Source of the DNA: Aptenodytes patagonicus
Taxonomy: Eukaryota > Chordata > Aves > Sphenisciformes > Spheniscidae
Assembly: GCF_965638725.1 (NCBI RefSeq)
Contig: NW_027472026.1
Span: 434,001 to 498,000, forward strand
Length of the DNA: 64,000 bases
Direction: 5' to 3'
Below the pieces are notes generated by a model. The model ran no database searches and had not been told where the DNA came from. It saw nothing but the letters and a program-made list of their open reading frames with translations. Numbering within the stretch: the first letter of the stretch is position 1; every line of letters begins with the position of its first letter. The translations under genes were made by a program, and so were the position numbers. This document shows positions 10,977-24,092 of the stretch, in pieces.

Positions 10977-13900
10977 TTGGGTAATCTGCTCTCTGTAAGA
11001 GGCCCCTTTTGCCCACAGGATCGCATTTCATTTTTCAGTAGCTGTAAACATCAGGTTTTGCCCTCATGACTCTCTACACGTTGGATTTACACATGCCACT
11101 CCATACCCTTTATTGCATAGGACAGTTAAGATTGACATGCTGACATGCTGTCTCAATAACTACTACACAAGGAAAATTACGACATGTAATTTTTCTGCTA
11201 CTTTTCCCCTCCTCTGGCCTATAGGAAGATCCCCTGGACATTCTGAATGTCTGGCTAATTTCCTGATTCTCCAGCAAAGAATATTTTGTGGGATCCCTTG
11301 CACTGACTAATAAGCAGAGGTCAGTGGGAGTCCAGTAGATGTTCTGAGGTGCTGTCCAGGCTCCCAGTTCTACTCTGTTACATGCCTGTAGCATTCAGTA
11401 CATTTACTACTCACCTTAGACACAGAAAGAGTTTGTTGTGCCAGTTTGTAGGGTCAGTTGACAAATGTATGTAATATGGAAGATAAAGTTGTAATCTCTG
11501 GAAGCTCAGTGAATGAATTGATTAAATTAATTGAAGCAATTTCTCATCTGATGACCATGACTTCAGATGAAGTGAAACTCCTAGACTACAGCAGGCAGAC
11601 ATATACCATTTTTTAAAAATGATGACTGAGATCCATATAAGACCATCTAGAGTAAAGAATGGGATCACATTCACTCAGATACTTTAACATAGGGTGATCA
11701 GTGGAGGCTGGTCAGATGACGAAAAGAAAAGGCCTGGGGGTTGTATACATGACATTGTAACAGGAATAACAAATTCCATATTTCATCTTCCAAACAGAAA
11801 TTTTAATAGTAACCCAGGCTTTGAGCCTACAGTCTAAAACTGAGAGAACATTGAGAATGAGAACACAGAGAGACTTCAGCAGAAAACATAGAAAGGAAAA
11901 TTGAAAGAGGAAAAACAATTGCTGTGAGGATTTAGCAGACACAGTTGTGGCTGAGAACGGGTCTAATTCAGACTATTACCCACATTTCACCATGCTGTTC
12001 TGGGGAACATATCTGAGCCTTGCTTGGTGAGAAGAGCAGTTAATAGGAAGGTATCCAGCATCCTTTGCCATAGCTCTTGTAAAATTTCCAAGGCAATGTG
12101 CTATGGCTAAACCAGGAAATTCTGGGGTACACTTGAAAACTAAAAGTGCTACAGGCACATCACTGTGAGATTGGCAAGTGAGAGGCCTTAAATTGAGAGA
12201 TCCTTTCTCAGTAGAAGTCCAATCCTTAGTACAGAAAGCTGGCACATGTAGGAGTAGCTTCTGGAAAGGATGAGCATATCTGTCATTGTTAATGTAGGTT
12301 ATTCAGTCTGCTGCAGCAGGATTAGAAGGCACTAGCTGTCCCTCCATCACACAATGCAGAATTAAAAAACCCCACACCTTAAACCATATTCCAGGAGACA
12401 GGTTCCTCCCCAAATAATTTACCTAGTACAACATTTTCTTGAGAGCAAACCAACATTTTCCATGTCTTATTGTCACAATGTCTGCTCAAGTAGTTTTACC
12501 TTAGGCATTACTGTCCTCTCCTAAAACTGACTGTTCCAGAATATGAGCAACCTGTTTTCATATGATGTTTTCTATTTATCAGGCCAAATAATGTTTTTTA
12601 AATAATTGATTTCTAAACTTCGGGGGTTCTAGACATTTTGGTAACCTGAAAATTTTTCACAGCCCACCATAGGAGATGTAAGTGATGTCATTGAACATGG
12701 CGCATGGGCCAGCTGTGGCCCACGCACTCCTGCCTGCTGGACCACCGTTTGGAAATCGCTGTTTTACATTTTTCTCTTGGATGTACCATTTGCTGCTTCT
12801 TTGTCTCTCAAAATTGCTTTGATTCATTTCTTGACCAGGGTTTGGAAGTCCTTCAGACGTTGATAGCACGGAGGGGTTTTGTGGTTGTCTGTGGAGTCCA
12901 GCAGGCTAAAGTAAATTCTTCTGTCTGTGTTGCCTTTCTCTTCTTGCTGGTATCCAGGGCAATGAAAAGACAAGGTGTTTAGGCCCAGCAAATTGTGCCT
13001 ATATTTGCACATAAGAATGGGGTCTCAGGCAGAGATCATATCTTACTAGCCCTTTCCAGCCAGAGTGATACAGCCTTGCTTCCTCTCAGGCAGTTTCCTC
13101 TGCTGGTGCATACAGACCTACGAAGGCCTCAGCTTTTGGGAGTGTCTTGTAGCAGAGAAGCAGGTCCAGCCAGGGGAGTGATCATCTGAGAGAGGCAGTC
13201 TGCGAACTTGCTGTGCAGGCAAAACACGTAACAACAAGCAGTGGAGTCAGCATTGAGAAGGAAGATAGAGCCAGCCTGAGGTGCTGAGACATCAGCAGGG
13301 GTTGACATCAGGCAGCAGCAGCAGAGAGAGAAAGGAAACATTGAGCCAGTTTCCTTTTGCTTAGACTGGGTAAATACAGTCCATCACTCTTGATTCACAC
13401 CTGGCACAAAGAATCAAGAAAAATGCAGGCCCTTTTTTTTTTTTTTTTTTTAATCTGTAGGGCTCTGTGGTGATCATCCACTCAGTATAGCTGAAATTAG
13501 AATTTCATGCTACTTTTTTAGAAAAAAAACAGTTAAAGTCCATTGAAATGGAACATAATATGGACAGTCAGCAAATGATGCACAAGCCAACAGGTCTATA
13601 CTTTTTCCAGTTTCTGCTCTTAGTGTTAATCCAGAGGAGAATTTTTACATCTAGCTTCATCTGTTAGTTACTTTTCCCTGCTCTGCCTACATTAAACATT
13701 TCCTTATGGTTGAACATTTTTCTGTGCAGAGACAGCTGTAGATTGTGATCACATCACTGTTTACTCTTTCCAATATTAAGAGGGTCTGATAGCTTTTGTG
13801 GATCACAAAAGCCGAGTGCTTGTGATAAGTATCAAAGCTAGTAAAGTCACACCAATGTGAACAGAAGGCGGCCTCAGGCCAAGCCAAAGGGAAATTTCCA

Positions 13901-15474
13901 TTGGAGACTCCCTCCTCAAAAAAAGCTCTTGATAATTGCCTACGGATAACTGCATGCTCCTTTCTCTCCTCCTGTTTCTCCCCTGCTAATGTTTTTTTGG
14001 CTGAGGAGGGGAGTGATTGCATTAGTACTCCCTGTGCAGAGGTGCATTGGCACAGTAGCAACCAACCCAGGTCTTTGGGAAAGCCCAGGCAGACGGGTGG
14101 AGAAGACCTTTGCCGCTGAGAGATTGTCTCATCAGCCCATTATATCAGCCTTCATCTCCCACTTGTTAAGTTTTCAACAAGCTCCTTCGTGCTCTCCTTT
14201 ATCCACTGCCCCTAAGCATGGGAGGAGTTACTCATAAACAGCTACAAAGCCTACCTTCTTTTTCTGCTTTGGCTTCCTCCTGAAAAAAACCCAACAACTA
14301 TCCCATATTAGCATGCTAAAAAGTAAGTTCTAAAGCACTAGTGTACTGAATACTTGTTTCTTTCTATAGCCTTCTCTGTACCTGTCTGTGTTCATCATTG
14401 TCCCATCTACTATACTTAGAGGAAGGATTTCTTGGGAAGGAACTAAAGTTTGCAGTTTTGGTTCACTCATTATCTAATACGGTAAGGTTCTGATCATGAC
14501 TGGTGTTCTTGATACTTCTAAATTTATGAACATGATTTTATGAAATGATTGCTTAGGATAGCAGAGAACTGCATGAAATGCCAAATAATGATAACAGCCT
14601 TCTAGAATGCGTGGAGAGAAGACACTGTGGATCAATGCTTTTTTTCCTGACTTCATGAAATACCAATTCTGAGTGACTGCAAAATCAGAGGAACAGTAAA
14701 TGCAAAGTACTGCAGGGCTTGTACGGAGAAGAGGGGAGCCAGTGTGGTGACTTCTCAAATGATAAATGAAGGCTAATCTGGAATCCCTGTAAAAATAAAT
14801 TCACAAATGTTTCATCTAGGTCCATGTGCTCTTCATGGTGGAGCACATGGACCAAGCACATAGTTCCTTAACAGACTTTTTCTTTATCTGTCTGATGCCA
14901 GTTACTTTGCCTTTAGGCATTGTGATGATTCTCCCATGCTTCTCTTTATGTTAAGAAACTCCATCAAAAATTTCATAGAAGCTATCTGTAGTACAGTGCC
15001 TACAGCCCACTTAATTCCAAAACTGATTATATGTACAATACTAAATTTGCACATCTCCTAGTTGTTCCTTAGTACCTCTCAGCTCATTTTTCTCTTTCAT
15101 CTGTTTACCATGTCTAATGGGGCCTAGATTATGAGACCATCTTAAGCAAGAACAAATTTAATAATTGCTGGTACTTCATCTAGTACAATGGGATTCTGAC
15201 TCTTTGTCAGTCTTTTACTCTAACTGTATATTCAACCAAACCAGCAAGGCTGTTTGCCTGAAGCCTCTTGGGATTCAGGAAAATCAGTTTGTTGTCACTG
15301 GGGCAGTTCAGCAACAGCAGGACTAAAAGAAAAAAACACAAAGCATAGTAATCCTGTCCTATAAATCAGCAGGATGCTCATTGCTCCTTAGTTGTCAAAA
15401 AGCAAATGGCATATTAGGAAAGGAATGGAATGTAAACACTGGATATAAAGCCATATTTCACTTCCATCTTGCAG
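10977..15474. other. non-coding stretch, little recognised
   Basis: No coding exon or RNA gene is supported. It includes a T run at about 13432-13452 and a perfect short inverted repeat at 14819-14853 (listed separately). At 12650-12770 a segment resembles a dispersed repeat end (tggaccaccgtttggaaatc) but could not be assigned. Confidence 0.45.
14819..14853. repeat. perfect 13-bp inverted repeat (hairpin)
   Basis: ggtccatgtgctc is followed after nine bases by its exact reverse complement gagcacatggacc. The stem is too short for a typical microRNA precursor and the flanks do not extend it. It may be chance or a remnant of a small inverted-repeat element. Confidence 0.7.
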
Positions 15475-16075
15475 CCCCAGTCCCACCATCTCAAAAAAGA
15501 ATACAGTAGAGTGAAACAAATTCAGAGAAGAGAATAGAGGATCATCAGAGGCACAGAATGGTTTCCATATAAGAAACAGTTGAATAAGTTAGGGTTCTCC
15601 ATCTAGAAAGGTGATGAGTGGTGGGAGAGTTGACAGATGTATAAAATCAGAGTGGCATGTCAAGGGTCAATAGATGTTGATTTTCCTATCCAAAGCAAAA
15701 AAACAAAGTACAAGCAGCAGATTCGAAAGAGAAGGAGACTGGTCTTGACTGTATTGCTGAGCTGTAGAACTCCTTGCCTCTGGCTGTTGTACATGCTGAA
15801 GTTTTATATGGGTTTAGGGAAACTCTGTGTGAGTTTATGATAGCAAAATCCTTTGAGGCGATCTACAGTCATTAAAGCATATCTGGGTCAGGAGGTTCTT
15901 GAGCCTCAAGTAGCTAAAATTGGCTTAGAGAAGCTGGTGAAGCATCATAAATGCTTGGCCTGTCCCTATATGTTTTCCACATCATGAGCTCTTAGTTCCT
16001 GTCGGCAATGGATGGGGTACTAGGCTTGATGGACCTTTGATCTGATCCAGTACAGCTGATTTTATGTTCTGTTCT
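15475..16075 (+). mobile_element. ancient CR1-like LINE fragment
   Basis: A decayed plus-strand CR1-type coding end can be followed through stops and frameshifts: a segment like the conserved C-terminal frame near 15500-15840, then a 3' UTR ending in tactaggcttgatggacctttgatctgatccagtacagc. That ending differs from the young CR1 copies and fits older reptile/bird CR1 families. No gene function remains. Confidence 0.55.
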
Positions 16076-17219
16076 CCCAGAAACATGTGGTAAGGAGAGG
16101 GTTCAGACATAGTGAGAATGAAGCCTGGAGAGACTGAGAATTTGTGCACTCTTTATTTAGAGAAACCAGAAAGAAAATACAGAAATTTATATGAGTAAAT
16201 GGCAGGTGAAATGCAAAGATGTTCAGAGGGGCTTTTACATTACAAACGTTTAGTATTAAAGAAGACAATACACAGGAGTACAGAGTACAGTATACTGCAT
16301 GGAATGGGATTGGGAAAAACTATAATCTTTCTTGAGGATTATAATCTAAATCATCAGGATTTATGTGAGGAAAAGCCATCTCAGTAATTTACACAGAGAA
16401 AATTGATTGAAATACGTTATTTTGAATACAGTTTCAGATTAAGGATGTGGGTGCACACAAAAATGCTGTACATACAGGTATGTCATCACGGAGTAATGAC
16501 TTCATAGCAGCTGTCTGTATGCATGTACCTTTACTGTACAATACCCTGTGGTAAATGCAAGGTATTACAGTTCACTTTCGTTGAAGAAGTAATTGCCTTT
16601 CATTCATGACAAGGAACATGTATGGTGGGTACTGTGGATCATTATGTTTGTGCAAACTTAGTTTACTTCACAGTAATTTGATCACAAATCCATACCCTAA
16701 TGGCCAGTTGTTAGCTAGATAAATATGCTAAAATCATTTCAGGGACTAAAAGTGCATTACTTTCAAAAGACTGTTAATAAGATCTCCTATGAAGTTTACT
16801 TAAAGTAAGTGGCAATAAACACTGAAATTATTAAATCCAGAGGTAATTGCAGGGAACTTTGGGAAAAAACTAAGTGAGCTGAAAGGCCAGGATAATGCAA
16901 ATGAAACCATGTGCTGCCAGTGCAAGGTAATTTGTACAAAGGAAAAAACCTGATCTAATTGTGTGTCCTCTGGGATTCAAGTAAATATACAGTTTTGGTT
17001 GGTGAAGGTGTAAGTATACCTGTTATAATAAGCTTGACTTCTCCAAATCATCTAAATAAATGCTTTCTGAAATGTGATTAAAATTCTACATTATGCTAAA
17101 TTAACAGGTCTTACATTAGGTAGTTAATGAAATAGTAATTTATTAGTATCAATCATTAAAGAGAAGTTATTAATAATGTTCTTTTTTATCAGACTTACCA
17201 GCAATTGAGTCTTTCTCCA
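16076..17219. other. non-coding stretch, nothing recognised
   Basis: AT-rich sequence with no supported exon or clear repeat. Confidence 0.45.
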
Positions 17220-17720
17220 GTGCTGCTCAGGAGTTCAATAAAATGCTTACGTAAACAGTAAATAGTCTAGTAAAGTTCAAGGATAACATAAAGTTTGAGG
17301 AAATGGTAAATATATTTATAAATATCATATTTACTAAGTAACAGTAAAAATCACAGCACTACAATCTGATTAAATGTATTTTAATACAGATAGAAAACAA
17401 TATACAGAAATCCAGAATGAAGGTTGCAATTGTAGAATAGAAGAGTCAGTGATGTGAAGATGAATTAAATTACCAGAAGAAGTTCAGAGAATTCTTAAAG
17501 AAAAGCCACAAACATTGTTCAGGGACAGGAGACAAGCCCTACCAACAGAAAGTCTGTTCAATTTATCATGGAGAAAGCTGAGAAGTGATTTACACTGCAC
17601 TTTAACAGACAAAAGATCTGGTATTAGGTAATTTTTCAATTGTGCGAATAGAGGCATTATAATACAGTTAAAATCTGAAGTTAAAGATTACTTTGTGAAA
17701 TAAGATGCATTTTCACTGCA
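17220..17720 (+). mobile_element. possible ancient CR1-like fragment
   Basis: Words near 17500-17620 (gacaggagacaagccctacc, agaaagtctgttcaattta, atggagaaagctgagaagtga) follow the order of the conserved CR1 C-terminal segment in plus orientation, but divergence is very high. The limits are approximate. Confidence 0.3.
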
Positions 17721-18469
17721 ATAAAAGTAAATGAATGCTGAAGTAGCTTGTTAAGAAAATGGTTGACTCACAGCTATTTGTTTGTTTTTTTTTTTTTAAA
17801 TAATCTTTCTAATGTATATATTTAAATATAGTTACTGGAGAAATGTTATTGCCTGTGTGTACAAGTGACTAGGGTGTTCAGGCTGAAAGACTGTTTGGCT
17901 CTTTTTGGCCCTTTATATCTGCACTTTTCTACTCTACTCCGCTCTGCTTTTCTCTACTCTATCAGTCAGGCCTCTTGTAGAGCAGGACTGTGTGCTGCAT
18001 GCTAATCGTGGCTACTGCTCTTCCATCTATACATTAAAATAGCAATGATAATCAAGTCTTACATTGTAGGACTTCTCAGAAGGAGTCAGGAAGTAGCTTT
18101 CCTCATTGCACAACTGGATAAATGTATTTAGGGCTCTTCATCTTCCTTTGACCCAGCTGTCCACAGGTACAGGTAGAATGGGATAGTGAAATGCTGAGTT
18201 GCAGTATGCAAGCCAGATATTCACTGACTTGCAATATTCAATGCTAAGCTAATGGTTTGCAGTAGTACATCAGATGATTTAATAGTCCCCCTTCATGTAC
18301 TCTTAATCTTTTAAAAAGCAGTTGTGATATACACTAGACAACAGACAGTTCAAAATTAAAATAGGCACTTTAAATTATTAAGAAGTTTTGTTTCAAAAAA
18401 TAGTCATCATTGGATAGGTTTTTAACAGATTTGCACAAAGTTCAGTGTTATGTTTTATCTCTTTAATAT
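17721..18469. other. non-coding stretch, nothing recognised
   Basis: AT-rich sequence with a short T run at about 17789. No exon or repeat is supported. Confidence 0.45.
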
Positions 18470-18965
18470 TTTGATCAATGAAGTAAAAACACTTGTGGTA
18501 AAGCTTTTAGGTACTTAATTATTGGGAAAGTCAATAAAAATAGAAGATAGGACAGGTATACAAAGCACCTTGGATCACTTGATAAACTGGTGCATCACCA
18601 TTAGTTATTACACATACTAAGAATCCTTTTCATACTTATAAAAAGGGGACTGTATCCCAACAACCATTGGAAAAACTAATGGGTATCAGAGTAGCCAACG
18701 AGCTGAAGTGCAATGCCATGGCAACATCCACAGATGTATAAGCAGGAGTAGGGAGGCAGCTTTGTCTCAAATATAGCATTGGTAAGAGAACCATCGGAAT
18801 ATTGTGTTCAGCTGTGCTGGCTGCGTTTTAAAATGGACCTGGAACAGAGTACAAAAGAACTAGTAGTACAATTTGATGGCTCACAAAATGTTGTACAGTA
18901 ATGGTAGGATTCATCAGCCTTGATGTGGGTGTCTACTTTAGTGTGAGACAACTACTCACTTTACT
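18470..18965 (+). mobile_element. ancient CR1-like LINE fragment
   Basis: The order of segments (gagctgaagtgcaatgccatggcaacatcc, then gatgtataagcaggagtagggagg, then attgtgttcagctgtgctgg) matches the CR1 reverse-transcriptase 3' coding region in plus orientation. It is heavily mutated, with no intact frame. Confidence 0.5.
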
Positions 18966-19356
18966 GTATTGACTACATTTTAGTGGTTGGTAATAGTAGT
19001 ATGGACATCAGACATTCATGGAGATGTTCTGCAATGAAGATGCCTGAAGTTGGCTGAGACTGATCTGTCCTACTGTAGAAGTTATGTTTGAAAGTGCAAC
19101 TGAAAAAGTAAAAAACCTGCTCCAATTACTTTACTCTGTTAGCCATTTAAAGACTGAAATTGTGGAACCACCACCTCCTAGGCAAGTTCTGGTATAAATT
19201 ACTGAAAGTTTCAAGCTGGATCTTGGTAAAATGGCTTGTATGACAGGATAAAGGTAATCTTGGAGTTAAAAAAATTGAAGAATGAGCACTGAAGCTTTGG
19301 AAGACTGATTTGTTAATGTCTCTGGGAGAAAGATTAAGAGAAGACTTGGCCAAATG

Positions 19357-20076
19357 TAAGGCTTGGGGAAGAGTGGCTGGAAAGCTGCCTGTCGGAAAAG
19401 GACCTGGGGGTGCTGGTTGACAGCCGGCTGAACATGAGCCGGCAGTGTGCCCAGGCGGCCAAGAAGGCCAATGGCATCCTGGCCTGTATCAGAAATAGTG
19501 TGGCCAGTAGGAGTAGGGAAGTGATCGTGCCCCTCTACTCGGCCCTGGTGAGGCCGCACCTCAACTACTGTGTTCAGTTTTGGGCCCCTCACTACAAGAA
19601 GGATGTTGAGGTGCTGGAGCGTGTCCAGAGAAGGGCAACGAGGCTGGTGAGGGGTCTGGAGAACAAGTCTTATGAGGAGCGGCTGAGGGAACTGGGGTTG
19701 TTTAACCTGCAGAAAAGGAGGCTGAGGGGAGACCTCATCGCTCTCTACAACTACCTGAAAGGAGATTGTAGCGAGGTGGGTGTTGGTCTCTTCTCCCAAG
19801 TAACTAGCAATAGGACAAGAGGAAATGGCCTCAAGTTGCGCCAGGGGAGGTTTAGATTGGATGTAAGGAAAAATTTCTTTACTGAAAGAGTGGTGAAACA
19901 TTGGAACAGGCTGCCCAGGGAAGTGGTTGAGTCCCCATCCCTGGAGGTATTTAAAAGACGAGTAGATGAGGCACTTAGGGACATGGTTTAGTGGACATGG
20001 TGGTGTTGGGTTGACGGTTGGACTCGATGATCTTAGAGGTCTTTTCCAACCTCAATGATTCTATGATTCTATCTAT
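19357..20076 (+). mobile_element. young CR1 LINE, 5'-truncated, plus strand
   Basis: A 5'-truncated CR1 retrotransposon copy. It has an open frame of 193 codons (19410-19991) for the C-terminal part of the ORF2 reverse-transcriptase protein, downstream of the polymerase motifs, then the CR1 3' UTR and the tail aatgattctatgattctat. The encoded segment differs at only about eight of ~190 positions from the copy at 22143-23343, so both derive from a recently active subfamily. The two copies are in opposite orientation. The frame is not a host gene. Confidence 0.95.
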
Positions 20077-22142
20077 ATTAGAAGATGAATCTCATCCCAT
20101 ACTCCTTTGATTTTTAGTCACCTATTCTCCATCAACTATAAAGGGGAACACAAGGCAATTAGCTTGCATGTAGGCATGTTATACACCTGCATTTAGTTAA
20201 TGAATCTGACCCTTGAGGAGCAATCCTGGTTCCTAAGCTTAGGTGGTTAGTGTCATTTTAGGTGCCTTAGGGTATCTAAAACACAGCAGATGTGGCACAA
20301 GCCCTACAAGAGACTCACACCCTTCTTGACCAGCAGCTGGAGGCCACGCAAGATACCTTAGGGCATCCCAAGTGACATTAAACACCTGTGTGTAGACACT
20401 TGAATTGCTCCTCTGGTTATAGTTTGTTTGCACTTTATTTGTATTTAATTTACCCAAGGCTTAAGGGCTAGGTGCTGGGAAGAGGTTAGAATTTTTCCCC
20501 TTGCTACCTAATTTGGCTTCTGGAATTTTTCTTTCATCTTCCTCTAAAACAACAGGGACTGGACAGCAGGATAAGTAGTGGCATATGCCAGTATGCTTAG
20601 TGGTCTTAAAGAACTTCTCAGGTCCCATATTGGTGTGTTCTGTTCATAAAATCAAGTTTAAAACAATTGCTAGAATTTTTTCCCAGGTCATATTGGCAGG
20701 ATATAATAGGAGTCTTTTGCTTTCTTGTACAATGTAGGGGCAGTACTCTTCCTGGGATGCTTTTCCTGATAAAGTTGCAGCTGCTGAAGGCGTGAAAGAC
20801 TGGTGGTGTGCTTGAGCTTTCCTGTTCCCTTCTGGTAGTACATTGTACGTTTTATGGCTCTGGGTCTTTTGTACTAAGGGTCTTTAGGGTCTTACTTTTT
20901 TCAGTACTTGTCATGTAAATGGAAGGAGGGATGTTCAGTGGTTCCTTTTGGACTGATCATATGTCACATAGCTATTCACAATTGCAGGTGCTGGATTTAT
21001 GTGATCTCCTCCTGTAACTATATACAATTCAGTTCTTGAACTATAACTGGACTACGGAATATCTTATTACCCTTTATGAAGACACTCAAGGGCATTGTGG
21101 AGGCGCCACACATTATTCTTTTTAACATCTTCATTTTTCACTAGATTCTCCATAGCTTGTGTCATAAAAATTTGTGAACTGTGACTAGCAATTAAAGTGA
21201 AATGAAATTCCTAATTAAATAAAATAAACAAGCATATAAATAAGTAAAATTCTCTATTAACCAGTAGTTACAGGCTTCCATATACATATGGTATATTTTC
21301 AGTTTGTGACTTAGTTTCTTTGACAGTTATAGTGGTTCAAATTTCCAAAAATATGACGTCTATCTTTTTCTGGGGTGAATGAAGCTGCAGAAAATAGATT
21401 TGCAGGTGAAGTTCAAGCAAGGAGGCAACCCCTTCTTGGAGTTCCTCTTTTGTTTTAGATGCCACCATAATCTAGGAAAATACAGCCATCATGCAGGAAT
21501 ACTAATAAATAATGTGTGCCCTAATCTTCTGTCACTCTGGATTGAGGAAATCTGACAAGGTGTTCAGTGAATTCCTGTTAAAGGAACCAAGGCATAAAAG
21601 CAAAGAATTGCTGTCTGACTTTAATGAGAACCTGGAACAATCAGTTCTAAGGAAGTAACAGCCCACATGGGCTATGCATTTCACAGAGCTCTCGTCCAAA
21701 TTTTGCTGCTTCTGCTAAATATTTCCTTCATTTTGCTCTTCCAGGCCTCCTACCTGACAACTGCCAAAGGTTTAAGAGAGAATGAGAAAGTACTTGTACT
21801 CAGCTGCCCTTCCTGGCATTATACATCCTGAACACCCTACAAAAGAAACAGAATACACAGTTCTAGAGTCAAACAATAACAAAGCAACACTGCATACTTA
21901 GTAATATATCTCATCTTCTCTAAGGCATGAGAATTGGTACTCCCCAAAATCCAGCATTGCACTGTGATAACTGACACATTTGGAATGGATCAAAACTAGT
22001 TAACATAGATGTAAAGAGACAGTAGTTTAAAAAAAACAGTTATATCTTAGAAACCTCACTAGGGCAAACAAATATTAGCCATAAATGGTATGTTATCATT
22101 TTCAGCTAATTTGCAGGGGAATTACTTATCAAATAGTGGATT
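20077..22142. other. spacer between inverted CR1 copies, nothing recognised
   Basis: AT-rich sequence of about 2.07 kb separating two inverted CR1 copies. No exon or RNA gene is supported. Confidence 0.45.
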
Positions 22143-23343
22143 ATAGAATCATAGAATCATAGAATCATTGAGGTTGGAAAAGACCTCTAAGATCATCGAG
22201 TCCAACCGTCGACCCAACACCACCATGTCCACTAAACCATGTCCCTAAGTGCCTCATCTACTTGTCTTTTAAACACCTCCAGGGATGGGGACTCAACCAC
22301 TTCCCTGGGCAGCCTGGTCCAATGTTTAACCACTCTTTCAGTAAAGAAATTTTTCCTCACGTCCAATCTAAACCTCCCCTGGCGCAACTTGAGGCCATTT
22401 CCTCTCATCCTATCGCTAGTTACTAGGGAGAAGAGACCGACACCCACCTCACTACAACCTCCTTTCAGGTAGTTGTAGAGAGCGATGAGGTCTCCCCTCA
22501 GCCTCCTTTTCTGCAGGCTAAACAACCCCAGTTCCCTCAGCCGCTCCTCATAAGACTTGTTCTCCAGACCCCTCACCAGCCTCGTTGCCCTTCTCTGGAC
22601 ACGCTCCAGCACCTCAACATCCTTCTTGTAGTGAGGGGCCCAAAACTGAACACAGTAGTCGAGGTGCGGCCTCACCAGGGCCGAGTAGAGGGGCACGATC
22701 ACTTCCCTACTCCTGCTGGCCACACTATTTCTGATACAGGCCAGGATGCCATTGGCCTTCTTGGCCGCCTGGGCACACTGCCGGCTCATGTTCAGCCGGC
22801 TGTCAACCAGCACCCCCAGGTCCTTTTCCGACAGGCAGCTTTCCAGCCACTCTTCCCCAAGCCTGTAGCGCTGCATGGGGTTGTTGTGGCCGAAGTGCAG
22901 GACCCGGCACTTGGCCTTGTTGAACCTCATACAATTGGCCTCGGCCCATCGATCCAGCCTGTCCAGGTCCCTCTGTAGAACCTTCCTTCCCTCGAGCAGA
23001 TCAGCACTCCCGCCCAACTTGGTGTCGTCTGCAAACTTACTGAGGGTGCACTCGATCCCCTCATCCAGATCATTGATAAAGATATTGAACAAGACTGGCC
23101 CCAAAACTGAGCCCTGGGGAACACCGCTCGTGACTGGCCACCAACTGGATGTAACTCCATTCACCACAACTCTCTGGGCCCGGCTGTCCAGCCAGTTTTT
23201 TACCCAGCGCAGAGTCCACCTGTCTAAGCCGTGAGCCGCCAGCTTCTCTAGGAGAATGCTGTAGGAGACGGTGTCAAAGGCCTTACTGAAGTCCAGGTAG
23301 ACCACATCCACAGCCTTTCCCTCATCCACTAGGCGGGTCACCA
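22143..23343 (-). mobile_element. young CR1 LINE with partial reverse transcriptase
   Basis: This is a minus-strand CR1 whose 3' tail (agaatcatagaatcat read on the plus strand) lies at the low-coordinate end. The minus-strand open frame 22232-23365 (377 codons) contains the LINE reverse-transcriptase core: a [11 protein letters not shown] block, the VPQGSVLGP motif and the FADDTK catalytic motif with its two aspartates. The N-terminal part of ORF2, including the endonuclease, is missing because of 5' truncation, so this copy cannot move by itself. It is the long arm of an inverted pair with 19357-20076. Confidence 0.95.
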
Positions 23344-24092
23344 TTTGACATAGAACTAGAGACACAGCCTTGCAGTTGACAGCTTAACAACATCAAATTT
23401 GAACCCGCATCTCAGAGTTCTGCCAGTTGCAGATAGCTCTTCCCAGGAGTTGTAACTTAGCAAAAAAAAAAAAAATTATCTAAATTCAGAATCTAGATTA
23501 ATTCCTCAAGATGGACGGTAGCAGGAGTGTACTTGCAAAGACTGCAAGTGCATGGAATCCAAAAGCTCAGGTGACTCTGCTTCCTCATAGTGAATTAGCA
23601 TTCCTAGCAGAGTTTCTGCCCAGGAGCTACCTAGATCACTTTTGTAAACTTTTATTTATTCATTAACGTGAGATCAGCTCACACTTACCATAGTGATGAA
23701 AAATAATAACCTTTGAGGTTCCAGTTAACTTCTACCATTCTGCTTAAATTGACAGGGACGTAGTTTGAAAGACTACTGAAAGAGTATCAATCATTTTGTG
23801 CATCTCTTGTCACGCAAAGCATGGACTACATTCATTGTAGATAGCAGCACATGAGAAGCTAGAGGGAGATTATTGGGATGATGCTAATGCCAAGTGTTCC
23901 TGAGATATTTCTTCACAGAAATTACCCATACTTTTTAGGGCTTACAAATGGTGTAATGCAAATACACCATATCGTTGATATATATATACACACACACATA
24001 AAAACCCCAGCATTATTCATGCAAGCTGAGAATTCATAAACCTAGTATAGTTCTTGTTGCAGGTCAGGGAATTAAAGCATGCAAACCAATTA
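23344..24092. other. non-coding stretch with small microsatellites
   Basis: It holds an A run at about 23461-23474 and a short TA/CA microsatellite at about 23979-23999. No coding exon is supported. Confidence 0.5.

Noticed and set aside
12650-12770. Possible DNA transposon or other repeat end
   Set aside because: A few words resemble dispersed repeats, but no terminal inverted repeats or family could be fixed.
13687-14061. 124-codon minus-strand open frame
   Set aside because: No domain, motif or splice-site support.
22232-23365. 377-codon reverse-transcriptase frame as a possible host gene
   Set aside because: It is a CR1 ORF2 fragment with the FADD motif, bounded by the CR1 3' tail and truncated at its 5' end.
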